Shown piece after piece: positions 1 through 8,950 of a stretch of DNA of 64,000 nt; the first letter of the stretch is position 1; every line of letters starts with the position of its first letter. The position numbers and the translations under genes were made by a program. This DNA comes from Fulvimarina uroteuthidis (lineage in GTDB: Bacteria > Pseudomonadota > Alphaproteobacteria > Rhizobiales > Rhizobiaceae): assembly GCF_034321785.1 (NCBI RefSeq), contig NZ_JAXLPB010000007.1:36886-100885 (forward strand), given 5' to 3'. The notes below the pieces were generated by a model. It saw only the letters and a list, made by a program, of their open reading frames with translations. It did no database searches and was not told the DNA's origin.

Positions 1-57
1 CTGAAAATCTCCGCCAAGTTGGGGCTTTCGCGGCTCAGTTCCGCGTGGAAATCAACA
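1..57 (+). mobile_element. Terminal end of an IS21-family element
   Basis: The stretch around 34-57 (CAGTTCCGCGTGGAAATCAA and the next bases) is nearly identical to the reverse complement of the IS21 end at 63616-63640. IS21-family elements carry repeated terminal motifs ending in TGGAAATCA. I read this as the outer end of an element lying mostly before the window. No transposase coding is visible in these 57 bases. The NUDIX reading frame starts to be recognisable exactly beyond base 57, which supports the boundary. Confidence 0.6.
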
Positions 58-159
58 TCCTGTATCGAGCGAGGTAACGAGGAGGAGTTTCAGCTTGCCG
101 TCCGGATCAATCCAATATGGCAAGGCTGCCACCTGTCGCCGTCGTTTCTGCTTCCTCAA
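58..159 (-). pseudogene. N-terminal fragment of a NUDIX hydrolase
   Basis: The minus strand from a TTG at 159 reads LRKQKRRRQVAALPYWIDPD followed by GKLKLLLVTSLDTG, then runs into the IS21 end. The QVAALPY...LLVTS pattern is the usual start of small NUDIX hydrolases, just ahead of the WVIPKG motif. The NUDIX box itself (GX5EX7REUXEEXGU) is missing, so the gene is truncated and cannot be active. The true start is unclear: TTG at 159 is the only candidate in frame after an upstream stop. Confidence 0.5.
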
Positions 160-269
160 GCGCTTTCTAGAAATTTGATGTTCCGCCGCTTTTCTTGAAT
201 ACAGGTCACCAGGCCCGACGGCGGATCTGTTTCAACTCTTAGCCGTTCCATAATGGGCCTTATGCCGCC

Positions 270-587
270 TCAATATCCGGAAGATTTCATGAGACGGGTT
301 AGGGCTTCGCCATAAGATTCACCAGTCTCGTTACACATAGCTTTAAAGCGATTTATGGCGCTGATCGGGGCTCGGACATACACGTGATCACTCGGCTCTT
401 TTGATTTCCGAATTCGCTTTACACGCTCTGTCGGTTCGCGACTTTCAAACCCACTTTTTTGAGATGCTCGGTCAGCAGCTTCGTCGAGATCCTGATCGTC
501 GGTGACAACCTTCCGCGACTTCTCGAAGCCGGTCGTGATATCGAGCTTCGATCGCGTCTTTTGCCCAAACCCAAGATCGTTTGCCAT
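270..587 (-). CDS. Small basic VirC2/CopG-like partner of ParA
   Basis: This 105-aa protein has a disordered, charged N-terminal half (about 1-65) and a compact C-terminal part (about 68-105, DHVYVRAPISAINRFKAMC...) that looks like a ribbon-helix-helix DNA-binding fold. Its ATG touches the stop of the upstream ParA gene at base 587, so the two are translationally coupled. A ParA ATPase followed by a small RHH protein is the arrangement of plasmid partition pairs and of VirC1/VirC2, which bind beside the transfer origin. I infer it is the DNA-binding partner; sequence identity to VirC2 is not demonstrable by eye. Confidence 0.55.
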   Translation of the reverse strand: MANDLGFGQKTRSKLDITTGFEKSRKVVTDDQDLDEAADRASQKSGFESREPTERVKRIRKSKEPSDHVYVRAPISAINRFKAMCNETGESYGEALTRLMKSSGY

Positions 588-1267
588 TATGCAGCCTCCT
601 GCGTGATCTTTCGAAGTGCCGCGAGAACCTCTCCAGTGTAGGCGACGGCGTTGTCTATCGCTCCTTGCAGATTACTGACTTTGGCGGCATCGAGCTCGAA
701 GAGGCTCAGTTTCTCCATGAACATGGCATTAAATGCCTGACGCTGGTGAAGATGACTCGAAAGCAGAGGCATCCCATTTGCCCGCATTTGGTTGGCAATC
801 TCTCTCTCGATTTTCGTCGTGAAAGGCGGTGGGCTTGTCCGATTGAAACTGAGGACGAATGGCAAGTCCCTGCCAGCATCTTCTCCACTTTCGTGAACGA
901 GGGCGACTGCTCTAGCAGCCTGCTTTGCCTCGAGTGCACTGCCTCCAAGAGGTATTATCGTGAGATCAGCTCGCATGATGGCGCGTGACGTCATGCGGCT
1001 GGCGGTCCCTTCGAGATCGATAAATACGAACTGGGACTCGTTGGAGGCTCTCTTTATTAAGGTTCCAATATTGCTCTCGCTGACGTCTGCATAGACGCTG
1101 ATCGAGGCCTTTGAAGTGCCGGTTCGCCAATCGGTTATCGGTTTGTTGGGATCTGCATCGATGATCGTAACATCTCCGCCCTGGTCAGCGATGGTTGAGG
1201 CCAACGTAAGGATTGTCGTGGACTTCCCTGCCCCACCTTTCGGGTTTGCAGCGCATACGATCGGCAT
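587..1267 (-). CDS. ParA/VirC1-like ATPase
   Basis: 226 aa. The deviant Walker A box KGGAGKST lies at residues 10-17, with the signature first lysine of the ParA/MinD family, and the A' motif IIDAD is at 35-39. The sequence after it (DPNKPITDWR) resembles VirC1 and other conjugation-linked ParA proteins, where DADxN/R-P-xxxW is typical. Such ATPases drive plasmid partition or bring the relaxosome to the secretion channel. The gene heads a two-gene operon with the small partner at 270-587. Its upstream region (1268-1440) is AT-rich and full of repeats, suitable for a centromere, operator or oriT. A second VirC1-like protein lies at 19001-19696, so at least one of the two is probably dedicated to transfer. 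Confidence 0.8.
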   Translation of the reverse strand: MPIVCAANPKGGAGKSTTILTLASTIADQGGDVTIIDADPNKPITDWRTGTSKASISVYADVSESNIGTLIKRASNESQFVFIDLEGTASRMTSRAIMRADLTIIPLGGSALEAKQAARAVALVHESGEDAGRDLPFVLSFNRTSPPPFTTKIEREIANQMRANGMPLLSSHLHQRQAFNAMFMEKLSLFELDAAKVSNLQGAIDNAVAYTGEVLAALRKITQEAA

Positions 1268-1336
1268 CTCAATCTCCTCGTGTTCGTCTCACCGATAAAC
1301 TTGAAAGCTTGAGGAAAGCTTGATGAGAGCGTTTAG

Positions 1337-1440
1337 ATAGCATGCTCGCAAATATCCTGCGGCAAGCCATATGATAGCAATCATATATCATGCAATCATA
1401 TTGCTTGCACATAGCGATCAGAAATATCGTTGCATGCTAT
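1337..1440. other. Repeat-rich AT island; candidate oriT/centromere
   Basis: Outer inverted repeat ATAGCATGC (1337-1345) and GCATGCTAT (1432-1440). Between them lie a direct repeat GCAATCATAT at 1377-1386 and 1392-1401, and the 9-mer ATATCCTGC at 1352-1360. The last matches the YATCCTG/Y nick-site core of P-type transfer origins (RP4, Ti borders). It sits just upstream of the VirC1-like gene, and the relaxase at 20983 is VirD2-like. Partition centromere, ParA operator and replication iterons are equally possible readings. Confidence 0.4.
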
Positions 1441-1659
1441 CCCTGAATCTCGGGTCGGTGAGCCGCGATCAGGCGTTTTTACAAAAGGGATCAAGTTATC
1501 GATCGGTTGGGGCGATCCGTCGGAGTATCCCAGCGTAGCTGATGACGCCGACCTGAAATCCTTGCGTCAACCTGACCATTGCGTCCGTTGCCAGGCATGG
1601 CTTCCTAGGAAAGACTCGCGTACTCTCTTCCTAGGAGCATCGCAGAATCGGGTAATTGA

Positions 1660-1884
1660 ATGTCTCAGGTCTCTTCGACACAGCATCGCGTTCGTCGGCG
1701 TGCCCTCGGTATGCGGACAACGGAGACCATGCTCCATAAAACAGAGATCGAACTCCTAGACAGACTGAAGATACGACTTGGTCTGTCTTCAAGATCGGAT
1801 GCGGTACGCCTCGTCCTTGCTAAGGCAGATCTCGATAGCTTCACTCCGGCTGACGTTGAAGTCCTGAAAGAAGGTGCTCGCTAA
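1660..1884 (+). CDS. Small ribbon-helix-helix-like protein
   Basis: 74 aa from the ATG at 1660; a second in-frame ATG at 1711 would give 57 aa and contains the whole recognisable core. The segment KTEIELLDRLKIRLGLSSRS followed by DAVRLVLAK looks like a CopG/MetJ-type RHH: a short strand, then two helices separated by a turn. There is no convincing Shine-Dalgarno at either start. It lies between the repeat region and the Rep-like gene, where copy-number or transfer regulators are often found. Function is inferred from fold and position only. Confidence 0.45.
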   Translation: MSQVSSTQHRVRRRALGMRTTETMLHKTEIELLDRLKIRLGLSSRSDAVRLVLAKADLDSFTPADVEVLKEGAR

Positions 1885-2069
1885 CGCCGATGATTTTCGA
1901 GAATACGGAGAAGCCATAGGCAAAGAAAAAGGCCCCGAAGCGGGAGCCGCCGGAGCCTTCGTCTGAAAAGGTGTGGTTACCCTCAGACTTAGCCTCCTCC
2001 GCTGACATCGTCAACTGAAAACGCGGTTTCCCGCCACGGACCTGCTTTGCCTCGCGCAAGGAAGACCCG

Positions 2070-2840
2070 ATGACGGACGAACAATGGCGCGCGCTTATGG
2101 TTGCGCGAACGACGACGGCTGATCTCTTTGGATCGGGCGAGGGCGGATCTGTGCCCGCTCCCTCTTTCGAAGCAAGAGCGGCGATCTGGCGCGATCAGCA
2201 AGCCGGACTGATCTCGTTTGCCGAGGCACAGCGCCGATCGGCAGCGGTCGGCAATGCGCCGACGCGATCACTCGATGATAGCAAGAGCGGGAAGGGCGTT
2301 GCGCGCCCGCCTGTCGCGCGGCCTCGCCATCAACGGCCGGTCCCGAACGACAGCCGTCAGTATGCCCAGCCGATGGCAACGGCAGCAGCCCGCGACGATC
2401 GCCTGACGCCGAACGCCAAGGCATTCCTCCAGGTTCTGCGCGCGCGCTGCGGTAAGGGCAGGGAGACCACGATCACGAAGGGCACGGCCGGGAACATCAT
2501 GGCCCGCTCGACGCGCACGATCCGGCGCTACCTGATCGATCTCGTTCGCTTCGGCTACATCGAACTCTCGATCTCGCGTAATCCTCGCGGTCTGCATCTC
2601 GGGCTCCTGGTGAAGCTCACCGAGAAGGTCATGCCGTTCTTCGAGGAGGCGAGGGGGCTTGCCCGGTGGCTTGCCGAAACGCCCGCAGCTTTGTTCGAGC
2701 CGTTCAAGGGCGTGCTGGCTTCTGGAAAACAAGGGGTGACACTTCTGTCATCCAGAAACCAAATCTCAAAAAATCATTTTCTTCCGGTTTTAAATAACCA
2801 AGGAGATGTAAAAGGAGCGAGGTTCAGACCGCCCGACTGA
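2070..2840 (+). CDS. Winged-helix (HTH_36-like) protein, possible plasmid replication initiator
   Basis: 256 aa, started at the ATG at 2070, which has an AGGA about 8 bases upstream. Residues 1-110 are low-complexity and basic. Residues about 112-185 (LTPNAKAFLQVLRARCGKG...GNIMARSTRTIRRYLIDLVR...GYIEL) form a typical winged helix of the HTH_36 type seen in replication initiators and phage-type DNA-binding proteins. The gene stands alone next to the repeat region at 1337-1440. No repABC or repA_N-type initiator is otherwise visible in the window, so it is the best Rep candidate, although it could be a regulator. Confidence 0.5.
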   Translation: MTDEQWRALMVARTTTADLFGSGEGGSVPAPSFEARAAIWRDQQAGLISFAEAQRRSAAVGNAPTRSLDDSKSGKGVARPPVARPRHQRPVPNDSRQYAQPMATAAARDDRLTPNAKAFLQVLRARCGKGRETTITKGTAGNIMARSTRTIRRYLIDLVRFGYIELSISRNPRGLHLGLLVKLTEKVMPFFEEARGLARWLAETPAALFEPFKGVLASGKQGVTLLSSRNQISKNHFLPVLNNQGDVKGARFRPPD

Positions 2841-3412
2841 CGACCAATCGCGGCTCCGTCAGATCATGAGGAAGGCTATCAGCAGGCATTTTGACGATGC
2901 CGCGCGGTTTTCGGCGTCAATATTCGGAATGACGCTCAGTCGTCCGTCTTTCGGCGTCGGTTCGTATGCCGAAAGACGCCGGATCGGACCTTCCAGCGAT
3001 CGCCAAGAGCAACCCCGCCCGTTCGCCAGATCCGTCGGATCCGGTAACCGATGGGACTTGCGTCGTTATCCGGCTGGTTCGTTGGCGTCGGTTCCGGTCG
3101 CGCAGCCTTTTCCTTCTCAGCCATCAGCTCAGGCATTCGTGGCGTCGGGACCGATGTCGGTATTTCCGTTCGATCTTCGTATTCAGCCGGATCAATGAAA
3201 CGAACCGGTTGCTTCTTGCGATACCGACGTGACGGGTGGCGCACCGGCTTGTCATTAGGCTCGACGGGGTCCAACTGGACGTCCTGCTCGCGCGTCGTCT
3301 CGTCGGGGGTCGAACGCTCGGCGAGGATCCGGCCGGATCGCGCCGCTGCCTCCACTTTCTCCTTCAGCTCTCTCTGTTCGGTCGTCTCTTCGGACTGTTC
3401 GATTGCCTGAGT

Positions 3413-4335
3413 ACCCGACTCGAAACTCGGTCAAACATAACAGTACCTTGCGAGCCGCCTCGTGAGGAGCCGGATCTGGGCGACGTGGATCCAGGCTTCA
3501 GCGCTCGTGACCGTCTTCTCGAAGTCCTTTGCCAGCCTACGGCAGCGTCCGAGCCAGGCGAACGTGCGCTCCACCACCCATCGACGTGGTAGAACGACGA
3601 AGCCGGTCATGTCCTCAGTCCGCTTGACGATTTCGATCGTCCACGTTCCATGCTTTTGCAGCCTGCTTCTGAGCTTTTTGCCGGCGTAGCCGCCATCGGC
3701 GAAAACATGGCGAAGCCAGGGATATCGGGTCCGGACCTGTCGAAGGACGTCCGGCGCACCGTCGCGATCCTGAATGTTGGCCGGATGCACGACGAGCCCG
3801 ACCATCAAACCGAGCGTGTCGGTTAGGATGTGGCGCTTGCGACCGTTGATCTTCTTGCCGGCGTCATAGCCACGGGGACCGCCGCTCTCGGTCGTCTTCA
3901 CGGTCTGGCTGTCGATAACCCCGGCGCTCGGGCTCGCCTCTCGTCCCTCCAGTTCACGGGCAGCGGTGACAAGGACGGCATTGATCGCTCGAAGTAAGCC
4001 GCTGTCACGAAAGCCATAGAAATAGCGCTGGACCGTCGAGCGCGGTGGAAAATCTGATGGTAAAAGGCTCCAGGCGCAGCCGCCCGAAGCGAGATACAGG
4101 ATCGCGTTCATCACCTCCCGCAAATCGGTCGTTCGCGGACGGCCGATCCGTTTGACCGCTGGAAGAAGCGGTTCAATCACGGTCCACTCGCGATCGGTCA
4201 GGTCGCTTGAATAACGGGCGTTCCTGCGAGCATAGTCGCGGCGAGCGATTTCAGTCCAAGGCATCTCTGGCTCCATCTCGTTTGGCGACAAGACGGAATC
4301 ACAACCTGCTGAAATCGCTCAACTCATTTCGGGCT
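3413..4335 (-). mobile_element. IS5-family insertion sequence (about 0.92 kb)
   Basis: One transposase gene fills the element. The ends are approximate: sequences around 3416-3430 (CCCGACTCGAAACTCGG) and the complement of 4312-4335 (TAGCCCGAAATGAGTTGA) are weakly related and probably represent the terminal inverted repeats. A TA lies at both outer borders and could be the target duplication. It interrupts the gene described at 2936-4478. Confidence 0.7.
3431..4291 (-). CDS. IS5-family transposase
   Basis: 286 aa; an internal ATG at 4263 (MPWTEIARR) gives a 277-aa alternative start more like the family. The N-terminal segment YSSDLTDREWTVIEPLLPAV is the DUF4096-type helix-turn-helix of IS5 transposases. 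The DDE residues sit in VIDSQTVK, HVFADGGYAG and WVVERTFAW, in the expected order. No stop or frameshift is present, so the element may still be active. It is a different IS5 subgroup from the truncated copy at 5263-5698. Confidence 0.9.
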   Translation of the reverse strand: MSPNEMEPEMPWTEIARRDYARRNARYSSDLTDREWTVIEPLLPAVKRIGRPRTTDLREVMNAILYLASGGCAWSLLPSDFPPRSTVQRYFYGFRDSGLLRAINAVLVTAARELEGREASPSAGVIDSQTVKTTESGGPRGYDAGKKINGRKRHILTDTLGLMVGLVVHPANIQDRDGAPDVLRQVRTRYPWLRHVFADGGYAGKKLRSRLQKHGTWTIEIVKRTEDMTGFVVLPRRWVVERTFAWLGRCRRLAKDFEKTVTSAEAWIHVAQIRLLTRRLARYCYV

Positions 4336-4699
4336 AGGCTCTGATACCGCTTCTGAGCCGCGCTTGGCTTCGACGTCCTGGCTGGCTTCGGCTCGAGCGC
4401 CGATCGCTTATCGTCAGCCGGTCCCGATCGACGGCTCTTCCGGATTTCGACAGTGAAGGGCTTGCGTACACGAGGCATGAAAGGTCCGTCGGATCGTAAG
4501 GAAGGAAAAGGGATGCGGGATCAGCTCGTTCGCTTTCCATGATGTCGGGAAAGACTGCAGAACTGCTGAACAAGCAATATCACCAAACTTAAGGGCGAGC
4601 GCGGACCGTCAAACGGTCCGGGCTCCAATTGTCTGCGAGATCCGCGAACCGGTATCAAGATGCGGGGATGTGCTTCTATTCTGCGGCTGACAGGGGTCG

Positions 4700-5262
4700 T
4701 CAGGCGGCTTTCCAGACCTCGTTCAGAATGCGCGCCGCGATCTCGGCTTTATCCTGCGGCAGGAACCGCCCGTAATGCTGGGCGACCATGTCCGGTGTAT
4801 CCTGGATCGCGTAGCTTGCCTGTTCGTAGGATCCGGTCTGCTTCAGGATGTGCGTCGCCAGGACATCGCGGATGTTGTGCGGCCCATGCGGCAGAAGGCC
4901 TTCGATCGCGCCTCGTCCCGTCCATGGATTGTAGATGCCATAGCGCTGGATCGTCGTTCGCCAGGCTTCGAAGAATGTATTCTGGTCGTAGGCGGCATTT
5001 GTGCTGGTCCATTTCACCGATTTGACAAAGAGAGTGCCTGGGTCCTGCGCGGGCCCAAGACAGCGGGCGCGATGGCGATCGATCCAGGCGTCGATCGCAG
5101 CGTAGAGGCCGCCGAGATCCGGCAGGACGAGACGGAACGGTTTCGAGCCGAAGAAGGACGAGTTGTGGTTCTTGAAGGCAATGGACGGGATCAGGACCTC
5201 CCAGCCGTTTTCCCTCGTGCTCCAGCGTAACTCGCCGCGCCGGCGATCCTCGAGCGCTCGCT
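4700..5262 (-). pseudogene. Tyrosine recombinase/integrase, C-terminal remnant
   Basis: The minus strand reads a roughly 188-aa C-terminal half of a site-specific integrase. GPHNIRDVLATHIL holds the H-x-x-R box with the catalytic arginine, and AQHYGRFLP supplies the terminal tyrosine. Upstream, ERALEDRRRGELRW is the last integrase-like sequence before the frame runs into a truncated IS5 piece near 5262. The N-terminal and core-binding parts, including the first catalytic arginine, are gone. The remnant suggests past integration activity of this or a neighbouring element. Confidence 0.6.
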
Positions 5263-5698
5263 CGGATGTCGGGGTTCGACCCTGAGGGCGGCTGGACCAC
5301 CAAGATCCTGGCATTGACCGACGCTTTGGGCAATTTCGTCCGGTTCGAACTCCTGCCCGGCAATCGTTACGACACGATCGGCGTGGCCCCTTTGATCAAA
5401 GGGGTGACGTTCAAAGCTCTTCTGGCCGACAAGGCTTTCGACGCCAACTGGATCGTAGAGGAAATGGACGATCGCGGCACGAAGGTCGTCATCTCCCAGA
5501 GACCGAAGCGAAAGCAGCCGCGAGAAATCGACGAGGAAATGTACAAATGGCGGCACCTCGTCGAAAACGCCTTCGCCAAGATTAAGGAATTCAAGGGCAT
5601 CGCCATGCGAGCGGAGAAGACGGACCGCAACTTCGCAGCCATGCTCAACCTCTGCATGGCCGTCGTGAACTGGAGATGAATCTCAACAGGCCCTAGTA
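5263..5698 (+). mobile_element. Truncated IS5-family element (3' part)
   Basis: The plus-strand reading frame 5266-5679 encodes a 137-aa C-terminal piece of an IS5 transposase. FKALLADKAFDANWIVEEMD contains the second catalytic aspartate region, and RHLVENAFAKIKEFKGIAMR contains the terminal glutamate of DDE. The first catalytic aspartate and DNA-binding domain are absent. The sequence TGAATCTCAACAGGCCC just after the stop (about 5678-5694) looks like the terminal inverted repeat. The element abuts the integrase remnant on its left. Confidence 0.75.
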
Positions 5699-5893
5699 TC
5701 GGTCTGTACTGAAAGACAAAAATAGAATTTATATTTGAGTGGATCTGTAGCGTCACGCATCTGTCGGTTTTCGTGAGCATCATCGCGGCGGCCGCTTCGT
5801 CGATTAGAGAGAGGAAAAGTCAGGGGTTCGGATGTGACGTGACTCGAAGGACGAGAGAGGCTTGTCCGGTCCGTCGCAAGGAGGTTTGTCTCC

Positions 5894-8347
5894 ATGATCC
5901 CCACCGAAATCCGCAACATCCCGCTGTTCCAACTGTCGCTCTCCCCGCAGAATGTCCGCAAGACGAAACCGAGTGCCACCGAGGACGCTGAACTCGAAGC
6001 CTCGATCCTGGCTCATGGTCTCAAACAGAACCTTGGTGTCGCGCGCGGTGTCGATGACGATCGGTTTCTCGTTCATTCCGGCGGTCGCCGGCTCAAGGCG
6101 CTGCAGACGCTTGCTTCGAAGGGAGCGGTTTCGCCGAATGTGTTGGTGCCTTGCCTCGTCGATGACCAGGAAGCCGCCTTCGAGGCCTCGCTTGCCGAAA
6201 ACGTCGTGCGCGCGGCGATGCATCCGGCTGACGAATTTGAAGCATTCGCGGGTTTAATCGACGGGGGCTCCGGTGAGGAGGATGTCGCCCGTCGGTTCGG
6301 AGTAACCGTGACACACGTTCGCAAACGCATGAAGCTGGCGGCGATCGCGCCGGAGCTCGTCGATCACTATCGGTCCGGAACGATCACGCTCGATACGCTG
6401 ATGGCCTTCACTCTGACCAACTGCCACGAGCGTCAGCGGGAGGTGTTCGCTATGATCGAACCCACGCTGCGCCACAATGGCTCGGCATTCTATCCGGTGC
6501 GGCGGCATCTGACCGAAACCCATGTGCCGGGCCATTCGCGGCTTGCCCGCTTCGTCGGTGTCGAAGCCTATGAAGCAGACGGCGGTTCCGTGACGCGCGA
6601 TCTCTTCAGCGACGACGAAAGGGGCCATGCCGTCTGGTTCGACGATCCCGTCCGGCTGCAGGCGCTGGCGATCGAGACACTAAAGCGCCATGCCGAGACG
6701 CTGCGTTCCGACTGGAAATGGGTGGACGTCATGCTCGACATCCCGTGGCAGGTGCTTCAAGGCTATGGGCGGGTCTACCCCAAACCGAAGGAGATCGACA
6801 AGGCGCTGGCTGCGGAGCGCGATGCAATCGAGGCACGTCTGAAAGAGTTGTCCGACCTCGAGGAGCCGTCCGAGGACGACCTCGCGGAGCAGGACCAGTT
6901 CACGGAGAGGCTCGACGAGACCGCGGATGAGATCGCCTCGATCGAAGACGTTTATTCCGACGAAGCCAAGGCGATCGCCGGCGGGATCGTCACCCTCGAC
7001 TGGGCCGGAGAACTCCGGTTCGAGGCGGGTCTCGTGCGGCCTGAGGACATACCGAATGAGAATACCGAAGCCAAGCTGTCAGCGCAGAATAGCGCGTCCG
7101 AGGCGGCGAGCGACGTCCAGACTGACGAGCTCGATGACGTGGAAAGCGATCTTGATGGTGAACCATCCAAACGGCCGACGCGGACCGAACTGCGTATCGA
7201 ACCACCACGCAGTTTCGTCGGAAGATCACCCGTCGCTCCGACGTTCGAACCCTCGCCCGGCGCCGCGAAGCTGAAGGAGGCCGGCTATTCGGCAGCGCTC
7301 GCCGACGATCTTCGGGCAACCCGCCATCAGGTCCTGCAGGCCCATCTTGCCGCCGACTTCGAAACCGCGTTCGATCTGCTGCTCTACTCGATGTGCCTCG
7401 ACGTCTTTGGGATCGGCTATCGAGCGAGGCCCATCGATGTCTCGCTGCGACCGGCGATGACGCAGGGCTCCCGCGATCATCTGTCGGGGACGAAGGCGGA
7501 GCGAATGCTGAAGAAGCAGAAATCCGAACTCAAGCTGGACTGGATGACCCTTCCCAAGCCGGACGATTTCGCGGCGCTCTGCGCCTTGTCAGCTGACGAG
7601 AAGCAGACGCTATTCGCCTTTGCGTCGGCCCATGGTCTCGTCCAGCAGCTTGGCCTCGATCACAGCGCCGATCCGGTCGTGGAGGCAGCGGGCCAGCGGA
7701 TGAAGGTGGATGTCGCTGCCTTCTGGAGGCCGACGGCCTCCAACTATTTCGGGCGGATGAAGAAGGACGTCTCACTCGAGACGATCCGCGCCATGATCGG
7801 TGAGCCTTTCGCCGACCGGCACACCGGCGACAAGAAGGCGTTCCTCGCTGAGGTGATGGAAGGCGCTTTCTCGAATGAAGGCGCGACGCGAGCAGGCCTG
7901 TCGCCGGACATCGCAGCGAAGACCGCACGTTGGCTTCCTACGGGCATGGCGTTTGCGATCGAGACCGACGGGACAGGCCTAGAGCCTGTTCCATCGCAAG
8001 CCGATCAGGATGCTCCTTCGCCCAACGAAGAGGACGGAGCTCGGATGTGTGAACCGTGTCTGCAAGACGCGGCGCCCAGTCCAGCCATGCCGTTCACGTT
8101 GGTGCGATGCGACCATGGGCCCACGATCGACGCTGGCGCGTCGGTCGACGGCAGAGCTCGGATCGACGTCGATAACGATGTCCTGGTTGGTGAGCATCCA
8201 ACCAAGCCGCATCAGCGGAATGGCGATAATCCTGGTGCGGTTGAAACACATGCCGATCTCGAAGTCTGTGACGACAGTCCTGACGATGGGGTGGACGAGG
8301 AGACCGCCCTGCCCGCGTTTCTGCGCGACATCGGCCGAGCGGCCTGA
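5894..8347 (+). CDS. Large ParB/RepB/Spo0J-family nuclease-like partition protein
   Basis: 817 aa, started at the ATG at 5894 behind a perfect AAGGAGG. Residues about 1-110 are the ParB N-terminal domain: SPQNVRK, the GGRRLKAL box that corresponds to GERRxxA, and ENVVRAAMHPADEFEAF. A helix-turn-helix follows at about 125-165 (EEDVARRFGVTVTHVRKRMK). The remaining 600 residues include an acidic coiled-coil stretch (EARLKELSDLEEPSEDDLAEQ) and a C-terminal segment conserved in large plasmid ParB-like proteins. No ParA is adjacent. Proteins of this size sit at the head of rhizobial plasmid backbones, before a methylase-helicase, a Toprim primase and DUF2493, exactly as here, so a role in plasmid DNA metabolism rather than simple segregation is likely. 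Confidence 0.8.
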   Translation: MIPTEIRNIPLFQLSLSPQNVRKTKPSATEDAELEASILAHGLKQNLGVARGVDDDRFLVHSGGRRLKALQTLASKGAVSPNVLVPCLVDDQEAAFEASLAENVVRAAMHPADEFEAFAGLIDGGSGEEDVARRFGVTVTHVRKRMKLAAIAPELVDHYRSGTITLDTLMAFTLTNCHERQREVFAMIEPTLRHNGSAFYPVRRHLTETHVPGHSRLARFVGVEAYEADGGSVTRDLFSDDERGHAVWFDDPVRLQALAIETLKRHAETLRSDWKWVDVMLDIPWQVLQGYGRVYPKPKEIDKALAAERDAIEARLKELSDLEEPSEDDLAEQDQFTERLDETADEIASIEDVYSDEAKAIAGGIVTLDWAGELRFEAGLVRPEDIPNENTEAKLSAQNSASEAASDVQTDELDDVESDLDGEPSKRPTRTELRIEPPRSFVGRSPVAPTFEPSPGAAKLKEAGYSAALADDLRATRHQVLQAHLAADFETAFDLLLYSMCLDVFGIGYRARPIDVSLRPAMTQGSRDHLSGTKAERMLKKQKSELKLDWMTLPKPDDFAALCALSADEKQTLFAFASAHGLVQQLGLDHSADPVVEAAGQRMKVDVAAFWRPTASNYFGRMKKDVSLETIRAMIGEPFADRHTGDKKAFLAEVMEGAFSNEGATRAGLSPDIAAKTARWLPTGMAFAIETDGTGLEPVPSQADQDAPSPNEEDGARMCEPCLQDAAPSPAMPFTLVRCDHGPTIDAGASVDGRARIDVDNDVLVGEHPTKPHQRNGDNPGAVETHADLEVCDDSPDDGVDEETALPAFLRDIGRAA

Positions 8348-8950
8348 CCGCAGCTGCAGTTCTCGTCATCGCTCGAAACATCGGAGCCGGACGCGATTCT
8401 GACCTCGAACGATGGTCGATCGGCGTCCCGCCAAGTCAGGCGAGACGAGCGGCACCGCCTGACCACCGGAACCTGTCTTGCCACGGACGCTCCTTCTAGC
8501 CGGAGGAGAGGCGAGACAGGCGGGTCCACAGATGCGGACGGCTTTCTTCAGATCACTTCGAAGACGCATCGACACTGCGGCGGACGACCGCTCACGCCCA
8601 ACTTGATCGAAATCGAACAGCTCGCTACGGTTCGTAGCATTCGGAGGCCGTGGCGAAAGCCATCGCCTATCGTCATGGAACCGGGATCAGAGGTGGCGAC
8701 GGTTATCGTCGGATAGGGAGCGACGGCTCACAGAGCCGATAGTCACGGCAGTCGTTTGCTATGTCCGCAATCGCGAAACAGAAGGCTGCGTTGTCACCGT
8801 CATCGAACGTGGCGACATCGTCGAGCGGCAGGAGCGAGCACCAGCATCATCGTCGAAGAGGAAGAGAGAGGGCCGGGAAGGCGAGCCTTCCGAGGGGTCG
8901 AGAGAGATCCGGGGAGAGGGCGGAAACCTTGACCCGACTGGAGCCTTTCG
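8348..8950. other. 600-bp intergenic region with a hairpin
   Basis: No reading frame here looks coding on either strand. A perfect 6-bp stem, GCTACG-GTT-CGTAGC, lies at 8624-8638. The 3' end supplies a GGAG seven bases before the helicase start at 8951. The long open minus-strand frame that crosses 8759-9628 is an antisense shadow. Promoter or small RNA content cannot be decided by eye. Confidence 0.4.

Larger units (their letters stand above)
2936..4478 (-). pseudogene. Hypothetical plasmid protein split by an IS5 element
   Basis: The 5' part starts at the ATG at 4478 and reads MPRVRKPFTVEIRKSRR...SAAQKRYQS before entering the insertion sequence near 4335. The 3' part leaves the IS near 3413 and continues as TQAIEQSEETTEQRELKEKV and on to a stop at 2936, ending in basic Arg-rich sequence. 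Without the IS it would be a roughly 210-aa charged, disordered protein. I do not recognise a family; its N-terminus suggests a nucleic-acid-binding plasmid protein. The exact target-site duplication could not be resolved, so whether excision restores frame is unknown. Confidence 0.55.
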
